Origin: Ampullaceana balthica
Lineage: Eukaryota; Mollusca; Gastropoda; Lymnaeidae
Assembly: GCA_944989445.1 (NCBI GenBank)
Contig: CALYLW010000734.1
Location: 276,251-340,250, forward strand
Reading direction: 5' to 3'
Length of the DNA: 64,000 bases
Part shown: one piece after another, positions 12,801 through 27,800 of the stretch
Position numbering within the stretch: position 1 is the first letter of the stretch
Layout: each line of letters begins with the position of its first letter
Position numbers and translations under genes: made by a program
The notes under the pieces: model-generated
The model's input: only the letters and a program-made list of their open reading frames with translations
Database searches by the model: none
Told to the model about the DNA's origin: nothing

Positions 12801-15800
12801 TACCTATATATAATAATAGCAGCAAAGATCAACAAGAGTATGATGATTACAACAATAATCGGTACCACAATTGCAGCTGCTGATGTCTTGTCCTCTTGAA
12901 CTAATTCTTTGATAGATTAAAAAAACACAAGCAACCCGCATCAATAAAACAATTCACGTAAATAGTTAAACACCAGACGAAAAATTTAAGTTTTCTGTCA
13001 ATGACTTCATCAGGACAAAAAATATATTTATAATACTTAAACGGATATTAAAGGTATGTCATGTGACTCAGCGTAACAGAATTTGTCAATTTGTGTTAAT
13101 TCATGTCTAGGGAAAGTCTAAACCAGGGGTCTCTAAAATCTGGGCAGCGGGCCAAATATGGCCAGCGCTTAAATTTTAACTGGCTGCAGCTTCATCTTAA
13201 ATAATTAATTATCTTGTAGTTGTCTTCTGTAACCACGACAGTATGTGTTTCAGAAAAGCCAGAACTCACATATTTTTTTAGATACAAATACAATAACGTC
13301 AAATGATGGCAACTATCGAATACGTTGTATTGTTTAATGTGAGTATTCACTACACAAAGCCCATGAAGTTATGTGCTGTTGTGTAAATAAAATTTGATGA
13401 CGTCTGCTGGCAACAAGCGATGTCTTATTTTGTTCATTTTTGACAAATCCGAAAAGGAAATGAATATGGTGTCGGTGCACTAAATTTAAAAAAAAATATA
13501 TTTTTTCATCTCAAGTTTTGACCCAACATTTTCGAATTAAGTTTTACTTCAAGATATTTTATTTATTTTTAAATAACTTACACATAAAATTTAAAAAAAA
13601 ACTTTATTCCTCAATTTGGTATATTTTTTTAAGATGATGGAAGAAGATATTCATAAAGTCTTGAAAACCGCAACAGTTTCGTTCCTTTTCCCCTACCCCC
13701 GTTTCTCTCCCCTTTTGGAAAAAAATCAAAATCACAAATACAAATTAATAACTAAAAAAACTTTGAATAAATTAAAAGCCTGTGCTCAGTCTCAGTTTAT
13801 CTTTTTTGTGTTTATTAGTTTAACCCGGCCTCCACATATTTACCTAATGGAATATGGTCCTCTTTGCAACCCGTTTGGATACCCCTGTCTAAACAGTTCA
13901 ATTTAGCAAGTAAAATCACACGAAAAAAGGTAACGGGAAAGTTTGAATCTAGGCTTATCTACGTCTGTAAAACATGAGCGGTGTGTGGTAGTCATATTAT
14001 ATTTTGAGCCGGTACACCTCACAACACTTTAATTTGATACATAGTGAATATTATTTAATTAATACAAACAACTAATCGTGTGATGACCCAAAATTGTTTA
14101 TGCCCTTCCCATATCTTCGTAGAATTCTAAGGCCTTCAAGACTGCAATAAAAACACATCTCTGCAAACTTTACTATCACAATTATTTTAACAATTAACAA
14201 TTGTTACAATTAACAATCAAGCATTTCCTTAAGTGATTAACGTTGCTAATTTTACACTGTAATGTCGTTATATGTTGAAGTTTTGATAAATATGTTTTTT
14301 TATAACTATTTTTATGTGGGTAGAGCTACATGCTGGGGTACAGCGCTTTATAACATCAAACTATTATTATTATTATTATTATACATCAAACGTTTTTGTT
14401 TAATTGATAATTTTTACACATTTGAAATCACCATAATGATTGCATTATCTTATATAATTTTATAAGTTTCACAGCACATGATTCACTTCAATGTGCCCCT
14501 TGACTTGGCTGCAAGGTTGTGTTGCGCGCTTCCAGAGTCGCGGGTTCGATACAACCGTGAAAGTAGAGGACTTGTTCCCGTGGACGAAGGTGTCCTGAGT
14601 CCACCCATCTCTGATGAGTAACAGATAATAGGAAAATAAAGCCGGCTAAGCTGCGTCACATGCCTACAGGCCAGCACTTTCTGTGTGTTCCTAGAGAAAC
14701 GTAGGGCGCAATATTGTACTCAGAAGCCTCATTTGTCATACTTTTTAAAGCCTTTAACAATCACCATCATTATGGGTTGATAATAATCCCACTAAATTAG
14801 CCAAGGGCATCTACAAACTCGATCACCAAACACGATCACCAAACACGATAAACGAACGCCAGCACCAAACACGATCACCAAACGCCATCACCAAACGGCA
14901 TTTCCAAACAAGATCACCAAACACGATCACCATACACAATCACCAAACGCCATCACCAAACCCCATCACCAAACGCCATCACCAAACGGCATTTCCAAAC
15001 AAGATCACCAAACACGATCACCATACACAATCACCAAACGCCATCACCAAACCCCATCACCAAACGCCATCACCAAACGCCATCACCAAACACGATCACG
15101 AAATGCCAGTACCAAACAATGTCACCAAAAGCCATCACCAAACACGATCACCAAACACGATCACCATACACAATCACCAAACGCCATCACCAAACCCCAT
15201 CACCAAACGCCATCACCAAACGGCATTTCCAAACAAGATCACCAAACACGATCACCATACACAATCACCAAACGCCATCACCAAACGCCATCACCAAACG
15301 CCATCACCAAACGCCATCACCAAACACGATCACGAAATGCCATTACCAAACAGTGTCACCAAACGCCATCACCAAACACGATCTCCAACCACGATCACCA
15401 AACGTCATCACCAAACACGATCTCCAAACGCCAGCACCAAACACGATCTTCAAACGCTATCACCAAACACGATCACTAAACGTTAGCACAAAACAGAATC
15501 AACAAACGCCATCACCAAACTCCATCACCAAACGACAATACCAATCGATTTCACCAAACACGATCACTAAACGTTATCACCAAACAGAATCAACAAACGC
15601 CATCACCAAACGCCATCACTAAACACGATCACGAAACGCTATCACCAAACAGAATCACCAATATCCATCACAAAACACGATCAACAAACGCCATCACCAA
15701 ACACGATCACCAAACGCCATTACCAAACACGATCACAAAACGCCAGCACCAAACACGATCACCAAACGCCATCACCAAACACGATCACCAAACGCCATCA

Positions 15801-18800
15801 CCAAACGCCATCACAAAACGCCATCACCAAACACGACCACCAAAACGCCATCACCAAACACGCTCACATAACGCCATCACCAAACGCCATCACCAAACAA
15901 GATCATTAAATCAAACCAGAAGCTCTTAAAATCTCGTAGTGTCAACTAGTTGATTCAGTCTGCTAAGACGGACTCGATCACAAAACACGATCTTCAAACA
16001 CGATCACCAAACACGATCACCAAACACGATCAACAAACGCCATCACCAAACGCCAACACCAAACACGATCAACAAACGCCATCACCAAACGGCATTTCCA
16101 AACAAGATCACCAAACACGATCATCAAACACGATCACCAAACGCCATCACAAAACGCCATCACCAAATACGACCACCAAACGCCATCACAAAACACGATC
16201 ACCAAACGCCATCACAAAACACGATCACCAAACGCAATCACCAAACACGATCACCAAACGCCATCACCAATCACGATCACCAAACGCCAGCACCAAAAAT
16301 TATCACCAAACGCCATCACCAATCACGATCACCAAACGCCAGCACCAAAAATGATCACCAAACGCCATCACCAAACGCCATCACTAAGCGCCATCACAAA
16401 ACGCCATCATCAATCACGATCACCTAACCCCATCACCAAACGCCATCACCAAATGACATCACCAAACACGATCATCAAACGCTATCAACAAAAATGATCA
16501 CTAAACGTAATCACCAAACACGATCACAAAACGCCAGCACCAAACACGATTATCAAACGCCATCACCAAACACGATCCCAAAACGCCATCACCAAAAAGA
16601 ATCATTAAATCAAACCAGAAGCTCTTCAAATCTCGTAGTGTCAACTAGTTGATTCAGTCTGCTAAGACGGACTCGATCAACAAACACGATCAACAAACAC
16701 GATCACCAAACACGATCACCAAACACGATCACCAAACACGATCAACAAACACCATCACCAAACGCCAACACCAAACACGATCAACAAACGCCATCACCAA
16801 ACGGCATTTCCAAACAAGATCACCAAACATGATCATAAAACACGATCTCCAAACGCCATCACCAAACGCCATCACAAAACGCCATCACCAAATACGACCA
16901 CCAAACGTCATCACAAAACACGACCACCAAATGCCATCACAAAACACGATCACCAAACGCAATCACCAAACACGATCACCAAACGCCATCACCAATCACG
17001 ATCACCAAACGCCAGCACCAAAAATGATCACCAAAAGCCATCACAAAACGCCATCATCAATCACGATCACCTAACACCGTCACCAAACGCCATCACCAAA
17101 TGACATCATTAAACACGATCATCAAACGCTATCAACAAAAATGATCACTAAACGTAATCACCAAACACGATCACAAAACGCAAGCACCAAACACGATTAT
17201 CAAACGCCATCACCAAACACGATCCCAAAACGCCATCACCAAACAAGATCATTAAATCAAACCAGAAGCTCTTAAAATCTCGTAGTGTCAACTAGTTGAT
17301 TCAGTCTGCTAAGACGGACTCGATCACCAAACACGATCAACAAACACGATCACCAAACACGATCACCAAACACGATCACCAAACACGATCAACAAACACC
17401 ATCACCAAACGCCAACACCAAACACGATCAACAAACGCCATCACCAAACGGCATTTCCAAACAAGATCACCAAACACGATCATCAAACACGATCACCAAA
17501 CGCCATCACCAAACGCCATCACAAAACGCCATCACCAAATACGACCACCAAACGCCATCACAAAACACGATCACCAAACGCAATCACAAAACGCCATCAC
17601 CAAATACGACCACCAAACGCCATCACAAAACACGATCACCAAATGCCATCACAAAACACGATCACCAAACGCAATCACCAAACACGATCACCAAACGCCA
17701 TCACCAATCACGATCACCAAAGCTAGCACCAAAAAATGATCACCAAACGCCATCACCAATCGCGATCACCAAACGCCAGCACCAAAAATGATCACCAAAC
17801 GTCATCACCAAACGCCATCACCAAACACGATCACGAAATGCCATTACCAAACAGTGTCACCAAACGCCATCACCAAACACGATCACCAAACACGATCACC
17901 ATACACAATCACCAAACGCCATCAACAAACCCCATCACCAAACGCCATCACCAAACGGCATTTCCAAACAAGATCACCAAACACGATCACCATACACAAT
18001 CACCAAACGCCATCACCAAACGCCATCACCAAACGCCATCACCAAACGCCATCACCAAACACGATCACGAAATGCCATTACCAAACAGTGTCACCAAATG
18101 CCATCACCAAACACGATCACCAAACACGATTACCAAACGTCATCACCAAACACGATCTCCAAACGCCAGCACCAAACACGATCATCAAACGCTATCACCA
18201 AACACGATCACCAAACGACAATACCAATCGATTTCACCAAACACGATCACTAAACGTTATCACCAAACAGAATCAACAAACGCCATCACCAAACGCCATC
18301 ACTAAATACGATCACGAAACGCTATCACCAAACAGAATCACCAAACTCCATCACAAAACACGATCAACAAACGCCATCACCAAACACGATCACCAAACGC
18401 CATTACCAAACACGATCACAAAACGCCAGCACCAAACACGATCACCTAACGCAATCACCAAACACGATCACCAAACGCCATCACCAAAACGCCATCACAA
18501 AATGCAATCACCAAACACGACCACCAAAACGCCATCACCAAACACGCTCACATAACGTCATCACCAAACGCCATCACCAAACACGATCACAAAACGCCAT
18601 CACCAAACAAGATCATTAAATCAAACCAGAAGCTCTTAAAATCTCGTAGTGTCAACTAGTTGATTCAGTCTGCTAAGACGGACTCGATCACCAAACACGA
18701 TCTTCAAACACGATCACCAAACACGATCACCAAACGCCATCACCAAACACGATCATCAAACACGATCACCAAACGCCATCACAAAACGCCATCACCAAAT

Positions 18801-21800
18801 ACGACCCACCAAACGCCATCACAAAACACGATCACCAAACGCCATCACAAAACACGATCACCAAACGCCAATCACCAAACACGATCACCAAACGCCATCA
18901 CCAATCACGATCACCAAACGCCAGCACCAAAAATGATCACCAAACGCCATCACCAAATCACGATCACCAAACGCCATCACCAAAAATGATCACCAAACGC
19001 CATCACCAAACGCCATCACAAAACGCCATCACCAAAACGCCATCATCAATCACGATTACCTAACACCATCACCAAACGCCATCACCAAATGACATCATTA
19101 AACACGATCATCAAACGCTATCAACAAAAATGATCACTAAACGTAATCACCAAACACGATCACAAAACGCAAGCACCAAACACGATTATCAAACGCCATC
19201 ACCAAACACGATCCCAAAACGCCATCACCAAACAAGATCATTAAATCAAACCAGAAGCTCTTAAAATCTCGTAGTGTCAACTAGTTGATTCAGTCTGCTA
19301 AGACGGACTCGATCACCAAACACGATCAACAAACACGATCACCAAACACGATCACCAAACACGATCACCAAACACGATCAACAAACACCATCACCAAACG
19401 CCAACACCAAACACGATCAACAAACGCCATCACCAAACGGCATTTCCAAACAAGATCACCAAACACGATCATCAAACACGATCACCAAACGCCATCACCA
19501 AACGCCATCACAAAACGCCATCACCAAATACGACCACCAAACGCCATCACAAAACACGATCACCAAACGCAATCACAAAACGCCATCACCAAATACGACC
19601 ACCAAACGCCATCACAAAACACGATCACCAAATGCCATCACAAAACACGATCACCAAACGCAATCACCAAACACGATCACCAAACGCCATCACCAATCAC
19701 GATCACCAAAGCTAGCACCAAAAATGATCACCAAACGCCATCACCAATCGCGATCACCAAACGCCAGCACCAAAAATGATCACCAAACGTCATCACCAAA
19801 CGCCATCACCAAACACGATCACGAAATGCCATTACCAAACAGTGTCACCAAACGCCATCACCAAACACGATCACCAAACACGATCACCATACACAATCAC
19901 CAAACGCCATCAACAAACCCCATCACCAAACGCCATCACCAAACGGCATTTCCAAACAAGATCACCAAACACGATCACCATACACAATCACCAAACGCCA
20001 TCACCAAACGCCATCACCAAACGCCATCACCAAACGCCATCACCAAACACGATCACGAAATGCCATTACCAAACAGTGTCACCAAATGCCATCACCAAAC
20101 ACGATCACCAAACACGATTACCAAACGTCATCACCAAACACGATCTCCAAACGCCAGCACCAAACACGATCATCAAACGCTATCACCAAACACGATCACC
20201 AAACGACAATACCAATCGATTTCACCAAACACGATCACTAAACGTTATCACCAAACAGAATCAACAAACGCCATCACCAAACGCCATCACTAAATACGAT
20301 CACGAAACGCTATCACCAAACAGAATCACCAAACTCCATCACAAAACACGATCAACAAACGCCATCACCAAACACGATCACCAAACGCCATTACCAAACA
20401 CGATCACAAAACGCCAGCACCAAACACGATCACCTAACGCAATCACCAAACACGATCACCAAACGCCATCACCAAACGCCATCACAAAATGCAATCACCA
20501 AACACGACCACCAAAACGCCATCACCAAACACGCTCACATAACGTCATCACCAAACGCCATCACCAAACACGATCACGAAACGCCATCACCAAACAAGAT
20601 CATTAAATCAAACCAGAAGCTCTTAAAATCTCGTAGTGTCAACTAGTTGATTCAGTCTGCTAAGACGGACTCGATCACCAAACACGATCTTCAAACACGA
20701 TCACCAAACACGATCAACAAACGCCATCACCAAACACGATCATCAAACACGATCACCAAACGCCATCACAAAACGCCATCACCAAATACGACCACCAAAC
20801 GCCATCACAAAACACGATCACCAAACGCCATCACAAAACACGATCACCAAACGCAATCACCAAACACGATCACCAAACGCCATCACCAATCACGATCACC
20901 AAACGCCAGCACCAAAAATGATCACCAAACGCCATCACCAATCACGATCACCAAACGCCAGCACCAAAAATGATCACCAAACGCCATCACCAAACGCCAT
21001 CACTAAACGCCATCACCAAACGCCATCATCAATCACGATTACCTAACACCATCACCAAACGCCATCACCAAATGACATCACCAAACACGATCATCAAACG
21101 CTATCAACAAAAATGATCACTAAACGTAATCATCAAACATGATCACAAAACGCCAGCACCAAACACGATTATCAAACTCCATCACCAAACACGATCCCAA
21201 AACGCAATCACCAAACAAGATCATTAAATCAAACCAGAAGCTCTTAAAATCTCGTAGTGTCAACTAGTTGATTCAGTCTGCTAAGACGGACTCGATCACC
21301 AAACACGATCACCAAACACGATAATCAAACACGATCACCAAACACGATCAACAAACACCATCACCAAACGCCAACACCAAACACGATCAACAAACGCCAT
21401 CACCAAACGGCATTTCCAAACAAGATCACCAAACACGATCATCAAACACGATCACCAAACGCCATCACCAAATGCCATCACAAAACGCCATCACCAAATA
21501 CGACCACCAAACGCCATCACAAAACGCCATCACCAAACACGATCACCAAACGCCATCACAAAACGCCATCACCAAACGCCATCACCAAATACGACCACCA
21601 AACGCCATCACAAAACACGATCACCAAATGCCATCACAAAACACGATCACCAAACGCAATCACCAATCACGATAACCAAACGCAAGCACCAAAAATGATC
21701 ACCAAACGCCATCACCAAACGCCATCACCAAACACGATCACGAAATGCCATTACCAAACAGTGTCACCAAACGTCATCACCAAACACGATCACCACACAC

Positions 21801-24800
21801 GATCACCATACACAATCACCAAACGCCATCAACAAACCCCATCACCAAACGCCATCACTAAACGGCATTTCCAAACAAGATCACCAAACACAATCACCAT
21901 ACACAATCACCAAACGCCATCACCAAACGCCATCACCAAACGCCATCACCAAACGCCATCACCAAACACGATCACGAAATGCCATTACCAAACAGTGTCA
22001 CCAAACGCCATCACCAAACACGATCACCAAACACGATCACCAAACGTCATCACCAAACACGATCTCCAAACGCCAGCACCAAACACGATCATCACACGCT
22101 ATCACCAAACACGATCACTAAACGTTAGCACCAAACAGAATCAACAAACGCCATCACCAAACGCCATCACTAAACACGATCACGAAACGCTATCACCAAA
22201 GAGAATCACCAAACTCCATCACAAAACACGATCAACCAACGCCATCACCAAACACGATCACCAAACGCCATTACCAAACACGATCACCAAACGCCATCAC
22301 CAAACGCCATCACAAAACGCCATCACCAAACAAGATCATTAAATCAAACCAGAAGCTCTTAAAATCTCGTAGTGTCAACTAGTTGATTCAGTCTGCTAAG
22401 ACGGACTCGATCACCAAACACGATCACCAAACACGATCTTCAAACACGATCACCAAACACGATCACCAAACACGATCAAAAAACGCCATCACCAAACGCC
22501 AACACCAAACACGATCAACAAACGCCATCTCCAAACGGCATTTCCAAACAAGATCACCAAACACGATCATCAAACACGATCACCAAACGCCATCACAAAA
22601 CGCCATCACCAAATACGACCACCAAACCACATCACAAAACACGATCACCAAACGCAATCACAAAACACAATCACCAAACGCAATCACCAAACACGATCAC
22701 CAAACGCCATCACCAATCACGATCACCAAACGCCAGCACCAAAAATGATCACCAAACGCCATCACCAATCACGATCACCAAACGCCAGCACCAAAAATGA
22801 TCACCAAACGCCATCACCAAACGCCATCACTAAACGCCATCACAAAACGCCATCATCAATCACGATCACCTAACACCATCACCAAACGCCATCACCAAAT
22901 GACATCACCAAACACGATCGTCAAACGCTTTCAACAAAAATGATCACTAAACGTAATCACCAAACATGATCACAAAACGCCAGCACCAAACACGATTATC
23001 AAACGCCATCACCAAACACGATCCCAAAACGCCATCACCAAACAAGATCATTAAATTAAACCAGAAGCTCTTAAAATCTCGTAGTGTCAACTAGTTGATT
23101 CAGTCTGCTAAGACGGACTCGATCACCAAACACGATCACCAAACACGATCACCAAACACGATCAACAAACACGATCAACAAACGCCATCACCAAACGCCA
23201 ACACCAAACACGATCAACAAACGCCATCACCAAACGGCATTTCAAAACAAGATCACCAAACACGATCATCAAACACGATCACCAAACGCCATCACCAAAC
23301 GCCATCACAAAACGCCATCACCAAATACGACCACCAAACGCCATCACAAAACACGATCACCAAATGCCATCACAAAACACGATCACCAAACGCAATCACC
23401 AAACACGATCACCAAACGCCATCAGCAATCACGATCACCAAACGCCAGCACCAAAAATGATCAAAAAACGCCATCACCAATCACGATCACCAAACGCCAG
23501 CACCAAAAATGATCACCAAACGCCATCACCAAACGCCATCACTAAACGCCATCACAAAACGCCATCATCAATCACGATCACCTAACACCATCACCAAACG
23601 CCATCACCAAATGCCATCACCAAACACGATCATCAAACGCTATCAACAAAAATGATCACTAAACGTAATCACCAAACACGATCACAAAACGCCAGCACCA
23701 ATCACGATTATCAAACGCCATCACCAAACACGATCCCAAAACGCCATCACTAAACAGAATCACCAAACGCCATCACCAAACGCCAATACCAAATGCCATC
23801 ACCAAACACGATCACCAAACACGATTACCAAACGTCATCACCAAACACGATCTCCAAACGCCAGCACCAAACACGATCATCAAACGCTATCACCAAACAC
23901 GATCACCAAACGACAATACCAATCGATTTCACCAAACACGATCACTAAACGTTATCACCAAACAGAATCAACAAACGCCATCACCAAACGCCATCACTAA
24001 ATACGATCACGAAACGCTATCACCAAACAGAATCACCAAACTCCATCACAAAACACGATCAACAAACGCCATCACCAAACACGATCACCAAACGCCATTA
24101 CCAAACACGATCACAAAACGCCAGCACCAAACACGATCACCTAACGCAATCACCAAACACGATCACCAAACGCCATCACCAAACGCCATCACAAAATGCA
24201 ATCACCAAACACGACCACCAAAACGCCATCACCAAACACGCTCACATAACGTCATCACCAAACGCCATCACCAAACACGATCACGAAACGCCATCACCAA
24301 ACAAGATCATTAAATCAAACCAGAAGCTCTTAAAATCTCGTAGTGTCAACTAGTTGATTCAGTCTGCTAAGACGGACTCGATCACCAAACACGATCTTCA
24401 AACACGATCACCAAACACGATCAACAAACGCCATCACCAAACACGATCATCAAACACGATCACCAAACGCCATCACAAAACGCCATCACCAAATACGACC
24501 ACCAAACGCCATCACAAAACACGATCACCAAACGCCATCACAAAACACGATCACCAAACGCAATCACCAAACACGATCACCAAACGCCATCACCAATCAC
24601 GATCACCAAACGCCAGCACCAAAAATGATCACCAAACGCCATCACCAATCACGATCACCAAACGCCAGCACCAAAAATGATCACCAAACGCCATCACCAA
24701 ACGCCATCACTAAACGCCATCACCAAACGCCATCATCAATCACGATTACCTAACACCATCACCAAACGCCATCACCAAATGACATCACCAAACACGATCA

Positions 24801-27800
24801 TCAAACGCTATCAACAAAAATGATCACTAAACGTAATCATCAAACATGATCACAAAACGCCAGCACCAAACACGATTATCAAACTCCATCACCAAACACG
24901 ATCCCAAAACGCAATCACCAAACAAGATTATTAAATCAAACCAGAAGCTCTTAAAATCTCGTAGTGTCAACTAGTTGATTCAGTCTGCTAAGACGGACTC
25001 GATCACCAAACACGATCACCAAACACGATAATCAAACACGATCACCAAACACGATCAACAAACACCATCACCAAACGCCAACACCAAACACGATCAACAA
25101 ACGCCATCACCAAACGGCATTTCCAAACAAGATCACCAAACACGATCATCAAACACGATCACCAAACGCCATCACCAAATGCCATCACAAAACGCCATCA
25201 CCAAATACGACCACCAAACGCCATCACAAAACGCCATCACCAAACACGATCACCAAACGCCATCACAAAACGCCATCACCAAACGCCATCACCAAATACG
25301 ACCACCAAACGCCATCACAAAACACGATCACCAAATGCCATCACAAAACACGATCACCAAACGCAATCACCAATCACGATAACCAAACGCAAGCACCAAA
25401 AATGATCACCAAACGCCATCACCAAACGCCATCACCAAACACGATCACGAAATGCCATTACCAAACAGTGTCACCAAACGCCATCACCAAACACGATCAC
25501 CACACACGATCACCATACACAATCACCAAACGCCATCAACAAACCCCATCACCAAACGCCATCACTAAACGGCATTTCCAAACAAGATCACCAAACACGA
25601 TCACCATACACAATCACCAAACGCCATCACCAAACGCCATCACCAAACGCCATCACCAAACGCCATCACCAAACACGATCACGAAATGCCATTACCAAAC
25701 AGTGTCACCAAACGCCATCACCAAACACGATCACCAAACACGATCACCAAACGTCATCACCAAACACGATCTCCAAACGCCAGCACCAAACACGATCATC
25801 ACACGCTATCACCAAACACGATCACTAAACGTTAGCACCAAACAGAATCAACAAACGCCATCACCAAACGCCATCACTAAACACGATCACGAAACGCTAT
25901 CACCAAAGAGAATCACCAAACTCCATCACAAAACACGATCAACAAACGCCATCACCAAACACGATCACCAAACGCCATTACCAAACACGATCACCAAACG
26001 CCATCACCAAACGCCATCACAAAACGCCATCACCAAACAAGATCATTAAATCAAACCAGAAGCTCTTAAAATCTCGTAGTGTCAACTAGTTGATTCAGTC
26101 TGCTAAGACGGACTCGATCACCAAACACGATCACCAAACACGATCTTCAAACACGATCACCAAACACGATCACCAAACACGATCAAAAAACGCCATCACC
26201 AAACGCCAACACCAAACACGATCAACAAACGCCATCTCCAAACGGCATTTCCAAACAAGATCACCAAACACGATCATCAAACACGATCACCAAACGCCAT
26301 CACAAAACGCCATCACCAAATACGACCACCAAACCACATCACAAAACACGATCACCAAACGCAATCACAAAACACGATCACCAAACGCAATCACCAAACA
26401 CGATCACCAAACGCCATCACCAATCACGATCACCAAACGCCAGCACCAAAAATGATCACCAAACACCATCACCAATCACGATCACCAAACGCCAGCACCA
26501 AAAATGATCACCAAACGCCATCACCAAACGCCATCACTAAACGCCATCACAAAACGCCATCATCAATCACGATCACCTAACACCATCACCAAACGCCATC
26601 ACCAAATGACATCACCAAACACGATCGTCAAACGCTTTCAACAAAAATGATCACTAAACGTAATCACCAAACACGATCACAAAACGCCAGCACCAAACAC
26701 GATTATCAAACGCCATCACCAAACACGATCCCAAAACGCCATCACCAAACAAGATCATTAAATCAAACCAGAAGCTCTTAAAATCTCGTAGTGTCAACTA
26801 GTTGATTCAGTCTGCTAAGACGGACTCGATCACCAAACACGATCACCAAACACGATCACCAAACACGATCACCAAACACGATCAACAAACGCCATCACCA
26901 AACGCCAACACCAAACACGATCAACAAACGCCATCACCAAACGGCATTTCCAAACAAGATCACCAAACACGATCATCAAACACGATCACCAAACGCCATC
27001 ACCAAACGCCATCACAAAACGCCATCACCAAATACGACCACCAAACGCCATCACAAAACACGATCACCAAATGCCATCACAAAACACGATCACCAAACGC
27101 AATCACCAAACACGATCACCAAACGCCATCAGCAATCACGATCACCAAACGCCAGCACCAAAAATGATCAAAAAACGCCATCACCAATCACGATCACCAA
27201 ACGCCAGCACCAAAAATGATCACCAAACGCCATCACCAAACGCCATCACTAAACGCCATCACAAAACGCCATCATCAATCACGATCACCTAACACCATCA
27301 CCAAACGCCATCACCAAATGCCATCACCAAACACGATCATCAAACGCTATCAACAAAAATGATCACTAAACGTATTCACCAAACACGATCACAAAACGCC
27401 AGCACCAATCACGATTATCAAACGCCATCACCAAACACGATCCCAAAACGCCATCACCAAACAGAATCACCAAACGCCATCACCAAGCGCCAATACCAAA
27501 CGCCATCACCAAACACGATCACCAAACACCAATACCAAACGCCATCACCAAACGCCATCACCAAACACGCTCACGAAACGCCATCACCAAACGCCATCAC
27601 CAAACATGATCACCAAACGCCATCACCAAACACGATCACCAAACGCCATCACCAAACACGTTCGCCAAACGCAATCACCAAACACGATCACTACATCAAA
27701 ATCAAACCAGAAGCTGTTAAAACCTCTTAGCGTCAACAAGTTGATTCAGTCTGCTAAGACTAAGACGAACTTAAACTTTTTAGATACTCACTCTCTAAGC

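Noticed and set aside
14814..27690. CRISPR-like array (repeat plus linker)
   Set aside because: Unit and linker lengths, lack of unique spacers and the eukaryotic context do not fit CRISPR.
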